A stretch of 64,000 bases of DNA from Rosa chinensis (Eukaryota > Streptophyta > Magnoliopsida > Rosales > Rosaceae), in the NCBI RefSeq assembly GCF_002994745.2, contig NC_037092.1, positions 68,051,823-68,115,822 on the forward strand. The letters are read 5' to 3'. Shown piece after piece: positions 12,300-24,100 of the stretch. The translations under genes and the position numbers were made by a program. The notes beneath the pieces are model-generated. The model was not told the DNA's origin, did no database searches, and worked only from the letters and a program-made list of their open reading frames with translations. Every line of letters begins with the position of its first letter. Position 1 is the stretch's first letter.

Positions 12300-14590
12300 T
12301 TAAAGAGCTTGAAAGCCCAAGTGGTTTCATAGTCAACAGTGGCAGGCCGAGAACTATATTGGTCGAAGAAACGGGTTTGCCGCACCCGAAACTCTTCGAT
12401 TCTTTTTCATCGACATGAGTCAAGGTAAACTAAGAGAAGGGGATGAGGTGGCGTGGAATGGCAGTCCAAAATCGACCGGTGTAATGGTTTGGGGTGGCCA
12501 GACTATAAAGAACCCGTTGGACCCCAGGTTCGGGTTGGGTTAGCCAGCCGGGTTGAGAAGAGAGAGTTACTCGACTTGGGTTTCAGATAGACTCCCCCCC
12601 GATAGTCCTTCTTTAAACACTCCTCAAGAGAAATGTCAATATTGTCCCCATGAAAGTCACTGAAAACTCCAAATAGAAATTCAACTTCCGTAGATCATAT
12701 AACTTACTCAAATCTGTTCCAATTATGTAACCAAAAAAAAGTGTTCCAATTTTAGAGTGATGCATGTCTATGGAGTCGGTTTAACGTGCCTACATTTTTC
12801 ATGAAGGAAATTTCTTTAAAAAACGAACCGAATAAAAAGTTAACTTTAAAGCCTCTAAAAGTTGAAATGAAAGTAAAGTAAAGACTTTCGTCGATTACCT
12901 CTAGATGACCGGTAAACCAGTAACTTTAGGTATGGGGCGTGACAAGAATAGTTCAATCTCTTGGTTTTATTACTGGATTCAAGTCATCCAACAAATAGAG
13001 GACTTTGGCCGAAACTTCAGAAAACATGGGATATATTAACCCTCACTTTAGTAATTAACCAGGCATTTAATGTGAAGGTGCGTGCTTAGTTAGCTTTCTA
13101 AACAAAATAATCAAAAGGTTGTAAAGAGCTCGTAATTAGTTAAATCATGATGCAATTCGACTCCCTCGTAATCAATCACAATGGGGTTTTCAACTTTCAT
13201 TATCCACGAAAGGAGGTTGAAAATTTAATTGGATTAAACTTTGTTCTAATAAATTATCATTGTTTGACCCACTGCCACCCTTTTTCGTTGGAGAATTTAG
13301 CACTGCAGCCGACCATATTACTGACTAATTGACTATTGCTTTGTCGATTCTAATTTGTATCCCTGGAATTTGGGTAACTTCTTTTGAACAATTTTGAAGT
13401 CCTTATTCGATTTCGTATGGAGCGGACAATAAAGCTGCAAGTTTTGTTAATCTTTCGTTTGTCTCCATATAAGAAAGTTCTAAACTTCCAGATTGATGCA
13501 AAAAAGCTATGCTAATGTTAATTGCATTAAGTATAACTTGATTCACTATTAATACTAGTTTAGCATTCCTGCATTCCTCAAGGTCAGAATTTATGTCTTT
13601 CAATAGCTCTACAATTTATTTATCTCAATAGAGAGATTACGAGTGTTCTTAAAAACCAACAAACATTTTTGCTCGAAGTTAAGAGTAGTTGCCCTGGTGT
13701 ATAGCAATTGTCAGCGAATAACTAATCTTACTTAATTCACTAACTATTCAGTAACTACATGATAAAAAGATAACTAAAATGTCCAGTACCATCTGGTTTA
13801 ATAATAAAGTCCTCCATTTTTAAGTGGAAGATCGTGAGTTGAGCCAAGTTGTTGTAATTCTCAATTATAAATATAAGAAAATAAATAAAGTAAAAAATAA
13901 GTAAAATATAGAGAAATGGCTGGAAATATAATTTAAAATTGACCAGTTACAATAGTTTTTTTTAAAAAAAATTTTAACCTGTTTAGCTACACAAGTTTTC
14001 AGACAAAAAAAAAAAAACTTTGAGTTTTGTTTTCTTACACACTATCTTATGCAGTGAATTAGACCTGAACTGTGTAACTCGATGAATCATTACCATGTAT
14101 ACTTACTCGAAGAAATAATTGAGCCAAATTGATAGCATTAAATTCCCATAAATGCCACTGGTCACATAATCTGTCCCAGATAAAGACAATGTCAGTCGAC
14201 GTTTATATATCATACGCAAGTTAGCTCACACCCAGAAAACTCCATGGCCAAGAGTCAAATATTTAGAGCAATTAGTCTTGCAAAATAAAATTAAAAAGTG
14301 AAAACCAAACAATGATGCAACAATAATAGAAGTAGCTGAGCTCTTTAGTCTCATAGAATGCTAGCTTCACAATACTAGTAGTGGTTGTAATAATCTCACA
14401 TAAAGATTAGCATAACTTTAATTAACCCCACACCTCTTAATTAAATGGTAAACAATGAATTAAGGCAGCAGATTAACAATTTGAAACATGTGTGTAACCT
14501 TTGTTGTAGGACCCGAGTCCTTCATCTTTTTTCTCTTTGTCGATATATCACTCTTATTATCTCATTTCCGGCCACCAACTTTAAATAGGA
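12300..14590. other. no gene recognised
   Basis: The first 300 bases probably still belong to the Tat-type element. Beyond about 12600 the DNA is AT-rich intergenic sequence with only short, low-quality frames. The last 400 bases are the upstream region of the NaKR-type gene. No terminal repeats or target duplications were seen. Confidence 0.45.
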
Positions 14591-14604
14591 AGATATATCT
14601 TCCT

Positions 14605-14614
14605 TTATATATAT
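14605..14614 (+). promoter_or_regulatory. TATA box of the NaKR-type gene
   Basis: TTATATATAT lies about 50 bases before the chosen ATG at 14661, a spacing that leaves a short leader. It is the best TATA match near this gene; no experimental start site is known. Confidence 0.5.
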
Positions 14615-14660
14615 CTGCTAGCCATTACTTCCTTCTTACAAGTTTTTAAGCAAGAAAGGA

Positions 14661-15694
14661 ATGGATCGTTTCTTCTGTGCATCTTCTGCTTCCACAGCCA
14701 TCATGGATCAAAGAGCCATAGTCCGCCGAGCCCACAGAGTCCCCATTAGCGACCATGTTTATGTTCATGGTCGAAGAAAAAACCAACCCCATCTTCCTAT
14801 GATCCCTTGTTCATTTGACCAGTTACCAATTGATCCGAAACCACTGTACGAAAGATGCAGAAGGAGTTTTTCTTCTGCGCAGTGTAGCGATAGAGATCAG
14901 CTACGTCGGAAAAGCTCTGCTGACATCCATGATCAAAGAAGAAAGAGTACTTCCTCCACTTCTCGGTATCGGATTAGTGACGGTTCCACAGTACCCTTCA
15001 TCGACTGGTTATCGGAAACTGACGCAACGTTGGTTCCTTCTGATCATCATAAAGAAGCAGCATCTAACCCTAGACTGCGCCTGATCATGAGATCGAATGA
15101 TGAATATCGTCGTCCATCCCCAGCTCCATTAAGGTCGTCTTCCACTCGCTCTCGTAACCAGGTAATTAGTTAGGTTATTAACATCAGATTCTTTTAATTT
15201 TTATCTCTATTAAATTTTATCGGCTGAAGTAAGCCATGTGCAGGCTCGGGTCCAGCGTCATATTGTTGTTTTAATTTTGAATTTCTGGTACGAGAATTAC
15301 AAGCAACCCACACACACACACACACATATATATATATAAGAAGGTGTTCCAAAGAGGACGTCCGCACTTTCGCTAAAGTGTGGATGTCGACGTTGCGGCT
15401 TGGTTCAGGGCTTGACGGAGGCCAGGGGTCGAAAGGACCGGTCTGCAAGCGGTGGAGTCGTCGGCAACGTGGTTGCAGTGCTGCCCAGAAACCTGCAGTT
15501 GCAGGTGAGGTCGTTGCCCAGAAACCTCCAACCTCGATCGCTGCCCAGGAAGGCCTGGGATGCCTCCGGCCAGTGGCGGAGCCAGAAATTGATCTCTACT
15601 GGGGCACTCGAAAGTTTTATAAAAAAAAAAAAAAAAAAAATTTAACTTAGAATATATTAAAATTTTAATAAAAATATAAAATTAGAAAGATCAA

Positions 15695-15729
<35 letters not shown>

Positions 15730-16781
15730 TTACATATTTTCTTAATCAAACATTCAACTACTCGAAATCCTGTTTTTGTGTTGAGAAGCTAGAATGGCAC
15801 TAATGTTATAAAAAGGAAGAAATAAAAAACAGGTTGACATATTGTGGCTGGTACCAACACTCGAACCTGGAACAAGGCTTAAGTTCTTGAATACCTCCAC
15901 CACTGCATCACAAAAGTTGTTCATGTAACTATGACACCAGAAACATATATAAAGAAGATTTGACTGGGGCACGGGACCCACCGTGTCCCAACGTGGCTCA
16001 GCCTCTGCCTCCGACCTCCGTCCGGCAAGCCCCGAGCCGCCGTCACAGCCTGAAATGCCGCAGAATCGTCGATGTCCTCTTCAGATCCTTCCTATATATA
16101 TATATATATAATTATAAAGTTGATGACTCATTAATTAATTATTGCAGGTTGTGGTTCTGAGGGTGTCAGTGCATTGCAAGGGATGTGAAGAAAAACTGAG
16201 AAAGCATCTCTCTAAAATGGAAGGTATAGTGGTGTGTGTTATTAGTAGCTAGCTAAGCTAGATAGAGAATTCATTTATGGATTAAGTACTACTTGAACAT
16301 ATTCCTTTACCTATATAGTAATGAGACTCGTATGTTTTCATCTTCTGGTTTTCAGTGCTTCAATTCCAAGCAAATTAGTTTATAGTTTTGTTGTCGGTTA
16401 TGATCATCACCAATAAAAGCTAGTGATGATGTGCGCATATATTATAAACTTCTCTTGCCAAGGTTAACATGCTATAACTAGTATTATCCACTTCTCGAGT
16501 TATTGATTTTCTAATTCTAGTTTGATAGTTTGATGACCTAACATGTCAAAACATATAAATTAATAACAAGTTAGATGATTAACCTGCAATAATTAACCGA
16601 CTCATAAATCTGTGCAGGAGTTGCATCATTTAGTATAGATTTACCAACAAAGAAAGTCACAGTCATCGGAGACGTGACACCATTAGGTGTGCTCGCGAGT
16701 GTATCCAAGGTGAAGAAAGCTCAGCTCTGGTCGTCTCCAACATCTTCATCACCTTCACCATCTTCTCGATGGTCAGCATGA
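14661..16781 (+). CDS. NaKR-type heavy-metal-associated domain protein
   Basis: Exons at 14661-15161, 16148-16223 and 16618-16781 join in phase (501+76+164 bp) to a 246-residue protein ending SSRWSA. The N-terminus (MDRFFCASSASTAIMDQ) and a long Ser/Arg/Pro-rich, probably disordered region match the SODIUM POTASSIUM ROOT DEFECTIVE family. The C-terminal HMA domain (about residues 168-230) begins VVVLRVSVHCKGCEEKLRKH, whose two Cys can bind metal. It continues KMEGVASFSIDLPTKKVTVIGDV and the family tail TPLGVLASVSKVKKAQLW. In Arabidopsis NaKR1 acts in phloem, affecting sodium/potassium balance and FT movement; the role here is inferred by family. A TATA box lies at 14605. Intron 1 hosts nested transposons, including a hAT MITE. 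A degenerate paralogue lies at 34087-35693. Confidence 0.9.
15329..16105. mobile_element. probable foldback element in NaKR intron 1
   Basis: The two edges of this insertion are imperfect inverted repeats. The left has TATAAGAAGG followed by AAAGAGGACGTCC. The right, reverse-complemented, gives TATAGGAAGG followed by GAAGAGGACATCG, and both then pass into GCGGC-rich DNA. The interior is GC-rich and is itself split by the hAT MITE at 15571-16007. Family and exact ends are not settled. Confidence 0.45.
15571..16007. mobile_element. hAT-type MITE (437 bp) with 8-bp target duplication
   Basis: Terminal inverted repeats read CAGTGGCGGAGCCAG (left) and CAGAGGCTGAGCCAC (right, reverse-complemented). 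The flanks are CCTCCGGC (15563-15570) and CCTCCGAC (16008-16015), an 8-bp duplication with one mismatch, which fits hAT. The interior is AT-rich with a (TA)n run near 15681-15717 and no coding frame. A 160-bp relative is at 25715-25874. Confidence 0.8.
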
Positions 16782-18127
16782 TAGATTGCCTACAATCTGT
16801 ACTAATTAAATTTGATATTCGATCCGTTCAGTAGCAGCAGCAGAAACTATGGTGCGAGCGTGTTTGTATGATTAGTTGTCTAATTCATTAATTAATCATG
16901 GTTAAGTTAATAATCGTTTCTGTATTGTAAATTAATCTATGCAAACTCTCTTTTTTTTCGATGGAACTGGAATCATCAAGTCCTTGGTTTGTTTATGTAA
17001 AAGATCGAGATGCAGCTAGCTAGTTTGGTGACTAGTGATCATCTTGTGCTTTCCGGTGTCATGTCCTTCTGAATGTACGTACCCTTTTACTTTTCTTTAC
17101 TAATGCTCAGGCTGTAAATTATGAACAATTAAGTATAGCTACTTTCCGTGCATGTCAATTATCTGACACAGCATGAACATGGTTGTGCGCATGCCATGAT
17201 TCACTTGCAATGGTACCTTGGATCGATCATGTGAAGAAAACACCACTACTTCACAGCCCCACATCGTGCACTGCGTTTTACCTTTTCAGTTTTCGATCAG
17301 TCTCTATTGGAAGCAACTAAAAATGAAGTATGAAACGTGTTCTTGCATGATCGCAGTACATACATATATCCTTGTTCTTATTTCTCGGCTCTTTGGACCA
17401 TCTCTTTTGAAGCTTTTCTACGAATATGTTGCCTCTATAACATTCATGTTACCAAAACGTTCAATCGAAATCAGCTGTCCTTCATCACTGGCCAAAAAGA
17501 ACCCCATGTATGCCATCATCAAAATCACATCATCCATCAAGTTGTTCGACTTGACTTGCCCACTGGAACTTGCTATACCTCATAGTTCCTCACCCAACAT
17601 GGAACTTGCTGTACATAAGACTTTTCTACTGAAGAATATCTTTGTTAAGAATCTCACCTTCATCTTTTTGAGTAAGAGTATAAGGTATCAAGGAGAAGCA
17701 AGGTTATATCATTTTGATGAAGAAAATCCTGAAATTCATGGTTCATGGTTACATGATTCATGTTAAAGCTCTGAGGCGGCAGACATATACAACTGGTCAT
17801 CTTGGACCACTGAGGGTTTGAGGCAGTGTGGTAGGTTGTTTCTTAATGCTGCCTCGCAAGATGGTGTACTGTATCTATAGCATATCCCATATATATATAA
17901 GAATAATAGGAAAAATATATAGCTGGAAATGGTATACGTAATGATAATGTCCATGAAAAGGAAATTGCATGCGGTGGCAATTAATGGTCGGGCACTCAAC
18001 TTCTCAAGCTCGTAAATACAATAATGGACAGCTTTTGTATTTATTTGGGACAACACCCCACTTTGATCACTTTTTCGATCGTTCTTTTATCTTCCAAAAT
18101 TGTACATTTTCAGTTTTAGACCGTGTA
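16782..18127. other. NaKR 3' flank; no convincing gene
   Basis: After the NaKR stop the DNA is AT-rich. The one longer frame, 17218-17766 (+), has no recognisable domain, odd composition and no support from neighbours, so it is not called. The first 200 bases probably hold the 3' untranslated region of the NaKR gene. Confidence 0.45.
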
Positions 18128-19142
18128 TGTGGTGAATGATTTTTTTTTTTTTTTTTGGCGATAAGAAGATTTTTATTCAAACAAGAACTACAATATTACA
18201 AGTAAAATATCCAAAATGGGCCCAAAGAAAAAAACCAACAACACAAAAATAAACAGGCCCAAACAGCCTTACAGGCTTCAACCACAGTACAAATCTAACA
18301 GAAGAGAGATGATGTAGTGACGACGACGCCGCCACCAACCAACCCCAAAGGTGACACAGAAACGTCACCAGATCGGCCAGCGAAAACTTGGAGTCCAACC
18401 AAAACAATCTCGTGCAAGAACAGCAGCATAGACCTAATCGAGATATCTCCATAACCCAAATCTCTAAACCATACAAAACATCCTCAGAAACAAACATAGT
18501 AACCAAAACAGAAGAAAAAAAAGAAGAAAAGAAGAGGAGAAGCAGACCGATCCGCAGAGGGATCAAAGGGACAGACAGCCAAAGACGGTGCAGACCCTTG
18601 TTGCACTACCGTAATCAACGAGTTTACGCACGGTAACGGGAAAATTTTGTTTAAACAGACAATCCAAGCAACGTCGACGATAGAGCTCTGATGGACCATG
18701 GAGCAATCGGTGAAGTGGAGTCCGGTGGGTGAGGAGGATGTGCATCTTAACCATGAAGAATCAGAGATTTGAGACAAAGAGAAGGAAAGAAAAAGTAAAG
18801 AGAGAAATGATGGGAAGGACATGAGAAGGAAGAGGGATGGTGTGGAGGGTGAAGAAGATAGAAGAACAGGGGGATGGTAGAGATGGGTATGCTGAAAATG
18901 AAAGATTAGAAAGGGTTCACTACTACAAATATGACATTTAATGACAATATTTAGATGACATTTGCTCAAAAACGTCATTAAATACCCTTTCTATGACGTT
19001 TTCTAATGAAAACGTCATGGATCAAAATTTCGTCTCAAATTTATGACGTTTTCGAAATGTCATTGTAAGTCTTACTATTTAATGACGTTTTTAAACCGTC
19101 ATCACTCTTATGATGTTTTTCAAACGTCATTAAAAATGTTTT

Positions 19143-19720
19143 CATGACGTTTGGTAAGTGTCATGAATGAGAATAGGCCATGGCATTCTAAAAATGTCAT
19201 AAAAATTTTTTCATGACGTTTGGTAAGTGTCATGAATGAGAATATGTCATGGCATTCTGAAAAAGTCATTAAAAATGTTTTCATGACGTTTGGTAAGTGT
19301 CATGAATGAGAATAGGCCATGGCATTCTAAAAACGTCATTAAAATTTTTTCATGACGTTTGGTAAGTGTCATGAATGAGAATAGGTCATGGCATTCTGAA
19401 AACGTCATTAAAAATGTTTTCATGACGTTTGGTAAGTGTCATGAATGAGAATAGGCCATGGCATTCTAAAAACGTCATTAAAATTTTTTCATGACGTTTG
19501 GTAAGTGTCATGAATGAGAATAGGCCATGGCGTTCTAAAAACGTCATTAAAATGTTTTCATGACGTTTGGTAAGTGTCATGAATGAGAATTGGCCATGGC
19601 GTTCTGAAAACGTCATGGAAAATGTTTTCATGACATTTGGTAAGTGTCATGAATGAGAATAGGCCATGGCATTCTGAAAACGTCATTGAAAATGTTTTCA
19701 TTACGTTTGGTAAGTGAAAA
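19143..19720. repeat. 69-bp subterminal tandem array of the CACTA element
   Basis: Eight to nine units of about 69 bp contain CATGACGTTTGGTAAGTGTC, ATGAATGAGAATAGGCCATG and GCATTCTGAAAACGTCATTA. Because 69 is a multiple of three, the minus strand shows an open repeat-peptide frame (19386-19631) that should not be taken for a gene. Confidence 0.9.
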
Positions 19721-19777
19721 AATATATGTAAAATTTGATTTAAAAAATAGAAAAAAACTCAGTAATTCTCTAGATAT

Positions 19778-19975
19778 AAATCTGTGTGAAGAGAGATCTC
19801 CTCAAGGGAAATCTGTGTGAGGACAAATCCCCTCAAGGAGAATCCAGGTGAGGCGAAATATCTTCAAGATGATGCTGTGTGAGAATTAATTCTCTAAATG
19901 CAAATCTGTGTAAGGAGAGATCTCCTCAAAACGAATATGGGTGATGAAAAATCTCCTCAAAGCGAATTTGGGTAA
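19778..19975. repeat. degenerate ~35-bp repeats inside the CACTA element
   Basis: Five to six loose copies of AAATCTGTGTGAGG followed by AGATCTCCTCAA (or close variants) lie just inside the 69-bp array. Internal AGATCTCCTCAAGG-type words make small inverted repeats. Confidence 0.6.
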
Positions 19976-20182
19976 AGAGTATTCCCTTCATCTTTCAAAA
20001 AGTAACTTATTCACTTCATCTTTCTCATAAATAATGAAACTAACGTATAGTCTGTGACTCTGGATAGTGTGACTCTACATTTACCTATAAGGGTAATTTT
20101 GATCATATCACCCAAGATATCCATTAGTTGTCTTAGGCATTCTCATATTTCACAATTCTCACTAAAATTCAACCTTTTCCAG

Positions 20183-20340
20183 CACTATAAGAGAAAGTGA
20201 ATCAGACGACACATAACAAACGACATATTGAATTTATATGTCGTCTGAGTACGTCAGACGACACACGGGTTAAACTGGTCGTCTCTCTTTCCCTCAGCCA
20301 ACACAGGCTCAAAACTAAAATTTACAAAATTTGGGACAAC
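20183..20340. other. second CACTA-like terminus inside the first element
   Basis: CACTATAAGAGAAAGTGAAT opens a stretch with GTCAGACGAC / GTCGTCTGA words in both orientations, the style of another CACTA family. No matching right end was found within the outer element, so this may be a truncated nested insertion or internal sequence. Confidence 0.4.
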
Positions 20341-22210
20341 ATATACAATGACATATGTTGTCTCAAAAATCCAAAAAAAAAAAAAAAATCAATTAATTTT
20401 GGTGGGTTGAAAATCCTCGAAACCCTGATCTAAAGTATTCCCTCCCTTGGCTTAAAAACAAGCCCTTTCCCTTGGCTAAAAAAACAAACCCTAGATCTGA
20501 AAAACAAATCCCCCGCGGTCGGTACTCCCATTCTCCCAATCACTCTCAACCTCGCTCACTTTCATGAACCTCGATCCCTCAATCCACCCTTAATCCCTCT
20601 CACCCTTCCAAGCTCCCCCTCGCTCTCATCCTCTCTCTTTGTGTCATTGAAGTTTTCCGAAAGCTGTGGGCAAGTTCAGGAGCGGTTCCGGCGAAGTATA
20701 GCTGTCTCCAAGCATCGTCAATCTCTCAGGCCACCACAGGTTCTCTTCCGTCGGTCGCAACTCTTCACTTTTCAACTCGTCTCCCCCCCCCCCCCCCCCC
20801 TCCCTCTCTCCTTGTAAGTTCCTCTTCTCCTTCAGATTCAGAGAACTTCTTTGTTTTTAATTTCATCAGGTCTTGATTGGGTTTTCTAATATGACTGGGT
20901 TTTTGTGTATGAGCTATCAACTTCTTCATCGTCTTCATCAGAGAGAACAATACCCATCAGGGTTGAAGAATTTCACGAACACATTGTTCCTCTGTCTCGG
21001 ATTTGATGGCAAGCAAATTGGGTTTTGCAAAATTAAAGGAAAATCTTCCAATCAAGGTACCTAATTTCTTATGATTTTAGATTTGGAATTATATACACCA
21101 AGCTTGTGATGAGTTGCACCCCAGAAATTTGGATTGTCTTGATGATATTGCATAACTCTGTGATTGAATCAACTTGTTGATGCTTCTGGGACAAATTCTC
21201 TCATTTGCTTTTGGTTAGTTCCTATATATGTTTCCTTAACGCTTTTGTCGTATAAGACTTGAGGGAGTTGTATGATAAAATGCTGGAATCTGTGAATGAT
21301 AAATGATTGATGTCCCATAATGTATGGTTGTGGTCCATGATCGGTTGAGAATTGCAAAAATGAGGATGATATTAAGCTTTTATTTGACATCATGTAGAAC
21401 CTCTGAAAATCTGTTGATTCTAATCCTTCAACTTTTTGATTGGATGAAGTTTACCGTTTTTCTGTCGACAATTGGATGCTTTGGTTTTAATTGTAGATAT
21501 TGTCCAACCTATGAATTCATTCAAATTTTAATTGCAATCTCTGCCGAGAGGTTACTAAGCCCTGTGGGGCCTCTACTTTGGTAAGTTATACTGATATGCA
21601 CTGGGGGTCTCTTTTGAGTAGTTAATCAGCAAAGTAGACTGATTAGTTCTTTAATTCTTCAGCTTGCAATGCATTTATATATGTATGCTCTGTACACTGC
21701 AATTAAATTTATCACCACTGGAAACTTTTCTTCCAAATCTGATCAAAAGAAAAGGACATCGTAAGAGTAAAGCTTTGATGCTACTTATACATGCATACCC
21801 AACAGTTAAAAACAAAACCAAAAAAAAAAAAATGCAGAAAAGCAACTAAGTTAAAAGTGATGCAAGAATGCCAGGAAATATCTAACCAATGTTGTAAAAG
21901 TTTTGTTCTTTCTTCTTCCACAAAAATTTTCAGATTCTAGTTTCTCTCTTGTAAAGCTCGCAAACTTGATTTCTTCAGAACTCCTATGTAGTAATTCTTC
22001 TTAATGTTTGGCTGCAGATGTGTTGGATGAGGAATTTATATTCGGTTTGGCTCCATCTCCCTGTTTTTTTTTCTTCTTTCAATAGTAGCTAGTTCTTTTT
22101 AGTGTGTACTAGTGCATTTATGGATATGAATCTTGTTTTGGTTTTGTGGTTTGCAGATTGATGAGAATGTTCAGAGGGAAACCAGATTGATGGGTAGTGG
22201 AAGCATATTC

Positions 22211-23248
22211 TGTTAGTATAAAGGGGGAGATTGTTAGTATGGGAATTGTATGTTGGCATTCCCCTTATACAAAACTTGAGTGTTCTAGCTAAAAGTGTGT
22301 GAGTGTTTTGATCTAAGCATTTGGATCAGTAACACAAGACAAGGACCACTGACTCATACGAAATTTGGGTAAGTATCATTCATCACTGTGTGCAGAAGTA
22401 AGTGTCAGGATTGTTAGCTGTCTTCAATCCTGAGGTCGTTAAACTTCTTGAAAACATTTGTTAGTGCTCTGCATAAAAATGGAAAGATGTTCTGCACGCT
22501 AGAAAAGTGGTTTGTTTAATATTATGATTAAGTCATAGTGCTATGCTTTCTTTGTGTCTACATGATGCGTCCACTTGCGTTCTTTTTCTTTTTATCTTAC
22601 AGGCTGGTGTCCCCTCACATGGACTTGCAAGTTGAGCCTTTAAACAAAGTTCTTTTAAGAAGTCTGGGTGTATAAAAAGAATGCTTTGGTTCCATAAGTT
22701 TGATCGGTTTTTGTGAGCAGTGTCTAAGTTAAATGTTCAAGAGAATAAGTGAGTCATGAGTGTATTCTATTCTTAGAATTCTCTTGTATTAAATACCGAT
22801 GAGTTCAGTTGAGAAAATCAACTATGTTTGAGATTTCAAGGCCGATGTTTTCAAGACAAGTGAAGCACATTTAGAAGCTGTAGACAAAGTCTTGAGAGGT
22901 AGTTCAACTGGCTAAAAAGAGTTTAGCTAGAGATAACCGAGTTCAGAGTTATCCGAGAGGTTGTAAGTGTACCTTGTATTTGGTTTACTATCTTATAATG
23001 TGTGCTTAAGCACTTGGCCTGAGGCCCGCAGTTGTTTACCTCATTTTGAGGGTTTTACTTTCTAAACATGTTCCTGTGTCCCTTATTTTCTGTTATTTTT
23101 TCTTATGCTTGCATATGGTAGTTTCTTTATACTGTTGGTTAGGGATAGATAGCTTTCTCCAATCCCTCAGCAACGTTCAGAAAATTGGATACAAATAAAA
23201 GTTAATTGCCTATTCACCCCCCCCCTCTAGGCCATTCTAGTACTTTCA
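22211..23248. mobile_element. Copia-type LTR scar (LTR stub + PPT + full LTR)
   Basis: TATTC flanks both sides (22206-22210 and 23249-23253), a 5-bp LTR-element target duplication. The unit starts with the nine bases TGTTAGTAT. A polypurine tract (AAAGGGGGAGAT) follows directly, then a complete LTR from 22232 that again begins TGTTAGTAT and ends CTTTCA. So only nine bases of the 5' LTR survive, joined to the PPT and the intact 3' LTR (1017 bp). The Copia assignment is tentative and based on LTR-end style. Confidence 0.72.
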
Positions 23249-23859
23249 TATTCTATTATGTGGTTTCAATTTGAAGCAGCTGATTCTTATTATTATTATT
23301 AATATATTTTTACTTTATTGCATAGGCTTGGAGTTAAGATTAAGTCATCAAACACGGTAACTTCACTAACCATGATTTTTATTTTCGGTTTAGTATACAG
23401 TAAGAAGTTGATTAGTATATATGAGTAGAAGAGGTGGTCAATGTGTACTCATTTTGCATGTTGGTTCTTTGGCAGGTATTGGAAACAAGGAGAGGGTTGG
23501 CCTTTTGCACAGTTTGTCCAAATTTTCATTTTAATTTTGATACTCTTTGGATGTAGTTGATATGAATAATAACATTTACTGAATATATTGAGGTTGTAGT
23601 GAAAATATTGATTCTCAATTAGCTTGTTATTCAATCTTACATATCAGTATTGTTTCTATGGTGGTATGAATCTATAACAAGAAAAAAAAATTCTAATTTT
23701 AATTCAGATTTTTTTTTTTGAAATTATTAAAAAATTTAATGGCGTTTGATAAACGTCATAAAAAAAGTTGCATGACGTTTTGTAAACGTCATTGAATATA
23801 TTTCCATGACGTTTTGCAAATGCCATAAAAATGTTTACCATGACGATTTCAAAATGTCA

Positions 23860-24100
23860 TTAGAAGAAGGTCTATGACGTTTTAGCAAACTTTCTATGAC
23901 ATTTTCGAATTGTCATGAAAAACTTTCTATGACATTTTCTAACTGTCATTGAAATACTTTCTATGACGTTTTTTAACAGTCATGGAAATACTTTCTATGA
24001 CGTTTTCTAACCGTCATTGAAATATTTTCTATGACGTTTTCTAACTGTCATTGAAATACTTTCTATGACGTTTTCTAACTGTCATCGATTCATGCCACAT
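23860..24100. repeat. 34-bp subterminal array, right end of CACTA
   Basis: About six units of ACTTTCTATGACGTTTTCTA followed by ACTGTCATTGAAAT. The words match the ATGACGTTTT motif of the left array, but the unit is different. Confidence 0.85.

Noticed and set aside
17218..17766. 182-codon open frame after the NaKR gene
   Set aside because: No recognisable domain, biased towards Leu/Ser/Ile in AT-rich DNA, overlapping frames equally open; no promoter or homologous copy in the window.
18177..18978. Overlapping minus-strand frames (Phe/Leu-rich)
   Set aside because: They fall in the non-coding 3' part of a retroposon and include T/C-rich simple sequence; no domain seen.
19386..19631. Minus-strand repeat-peptide frame
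   Set aside because: It is a by-product of the 69-bp CACTA array, whose length is divisible by three.
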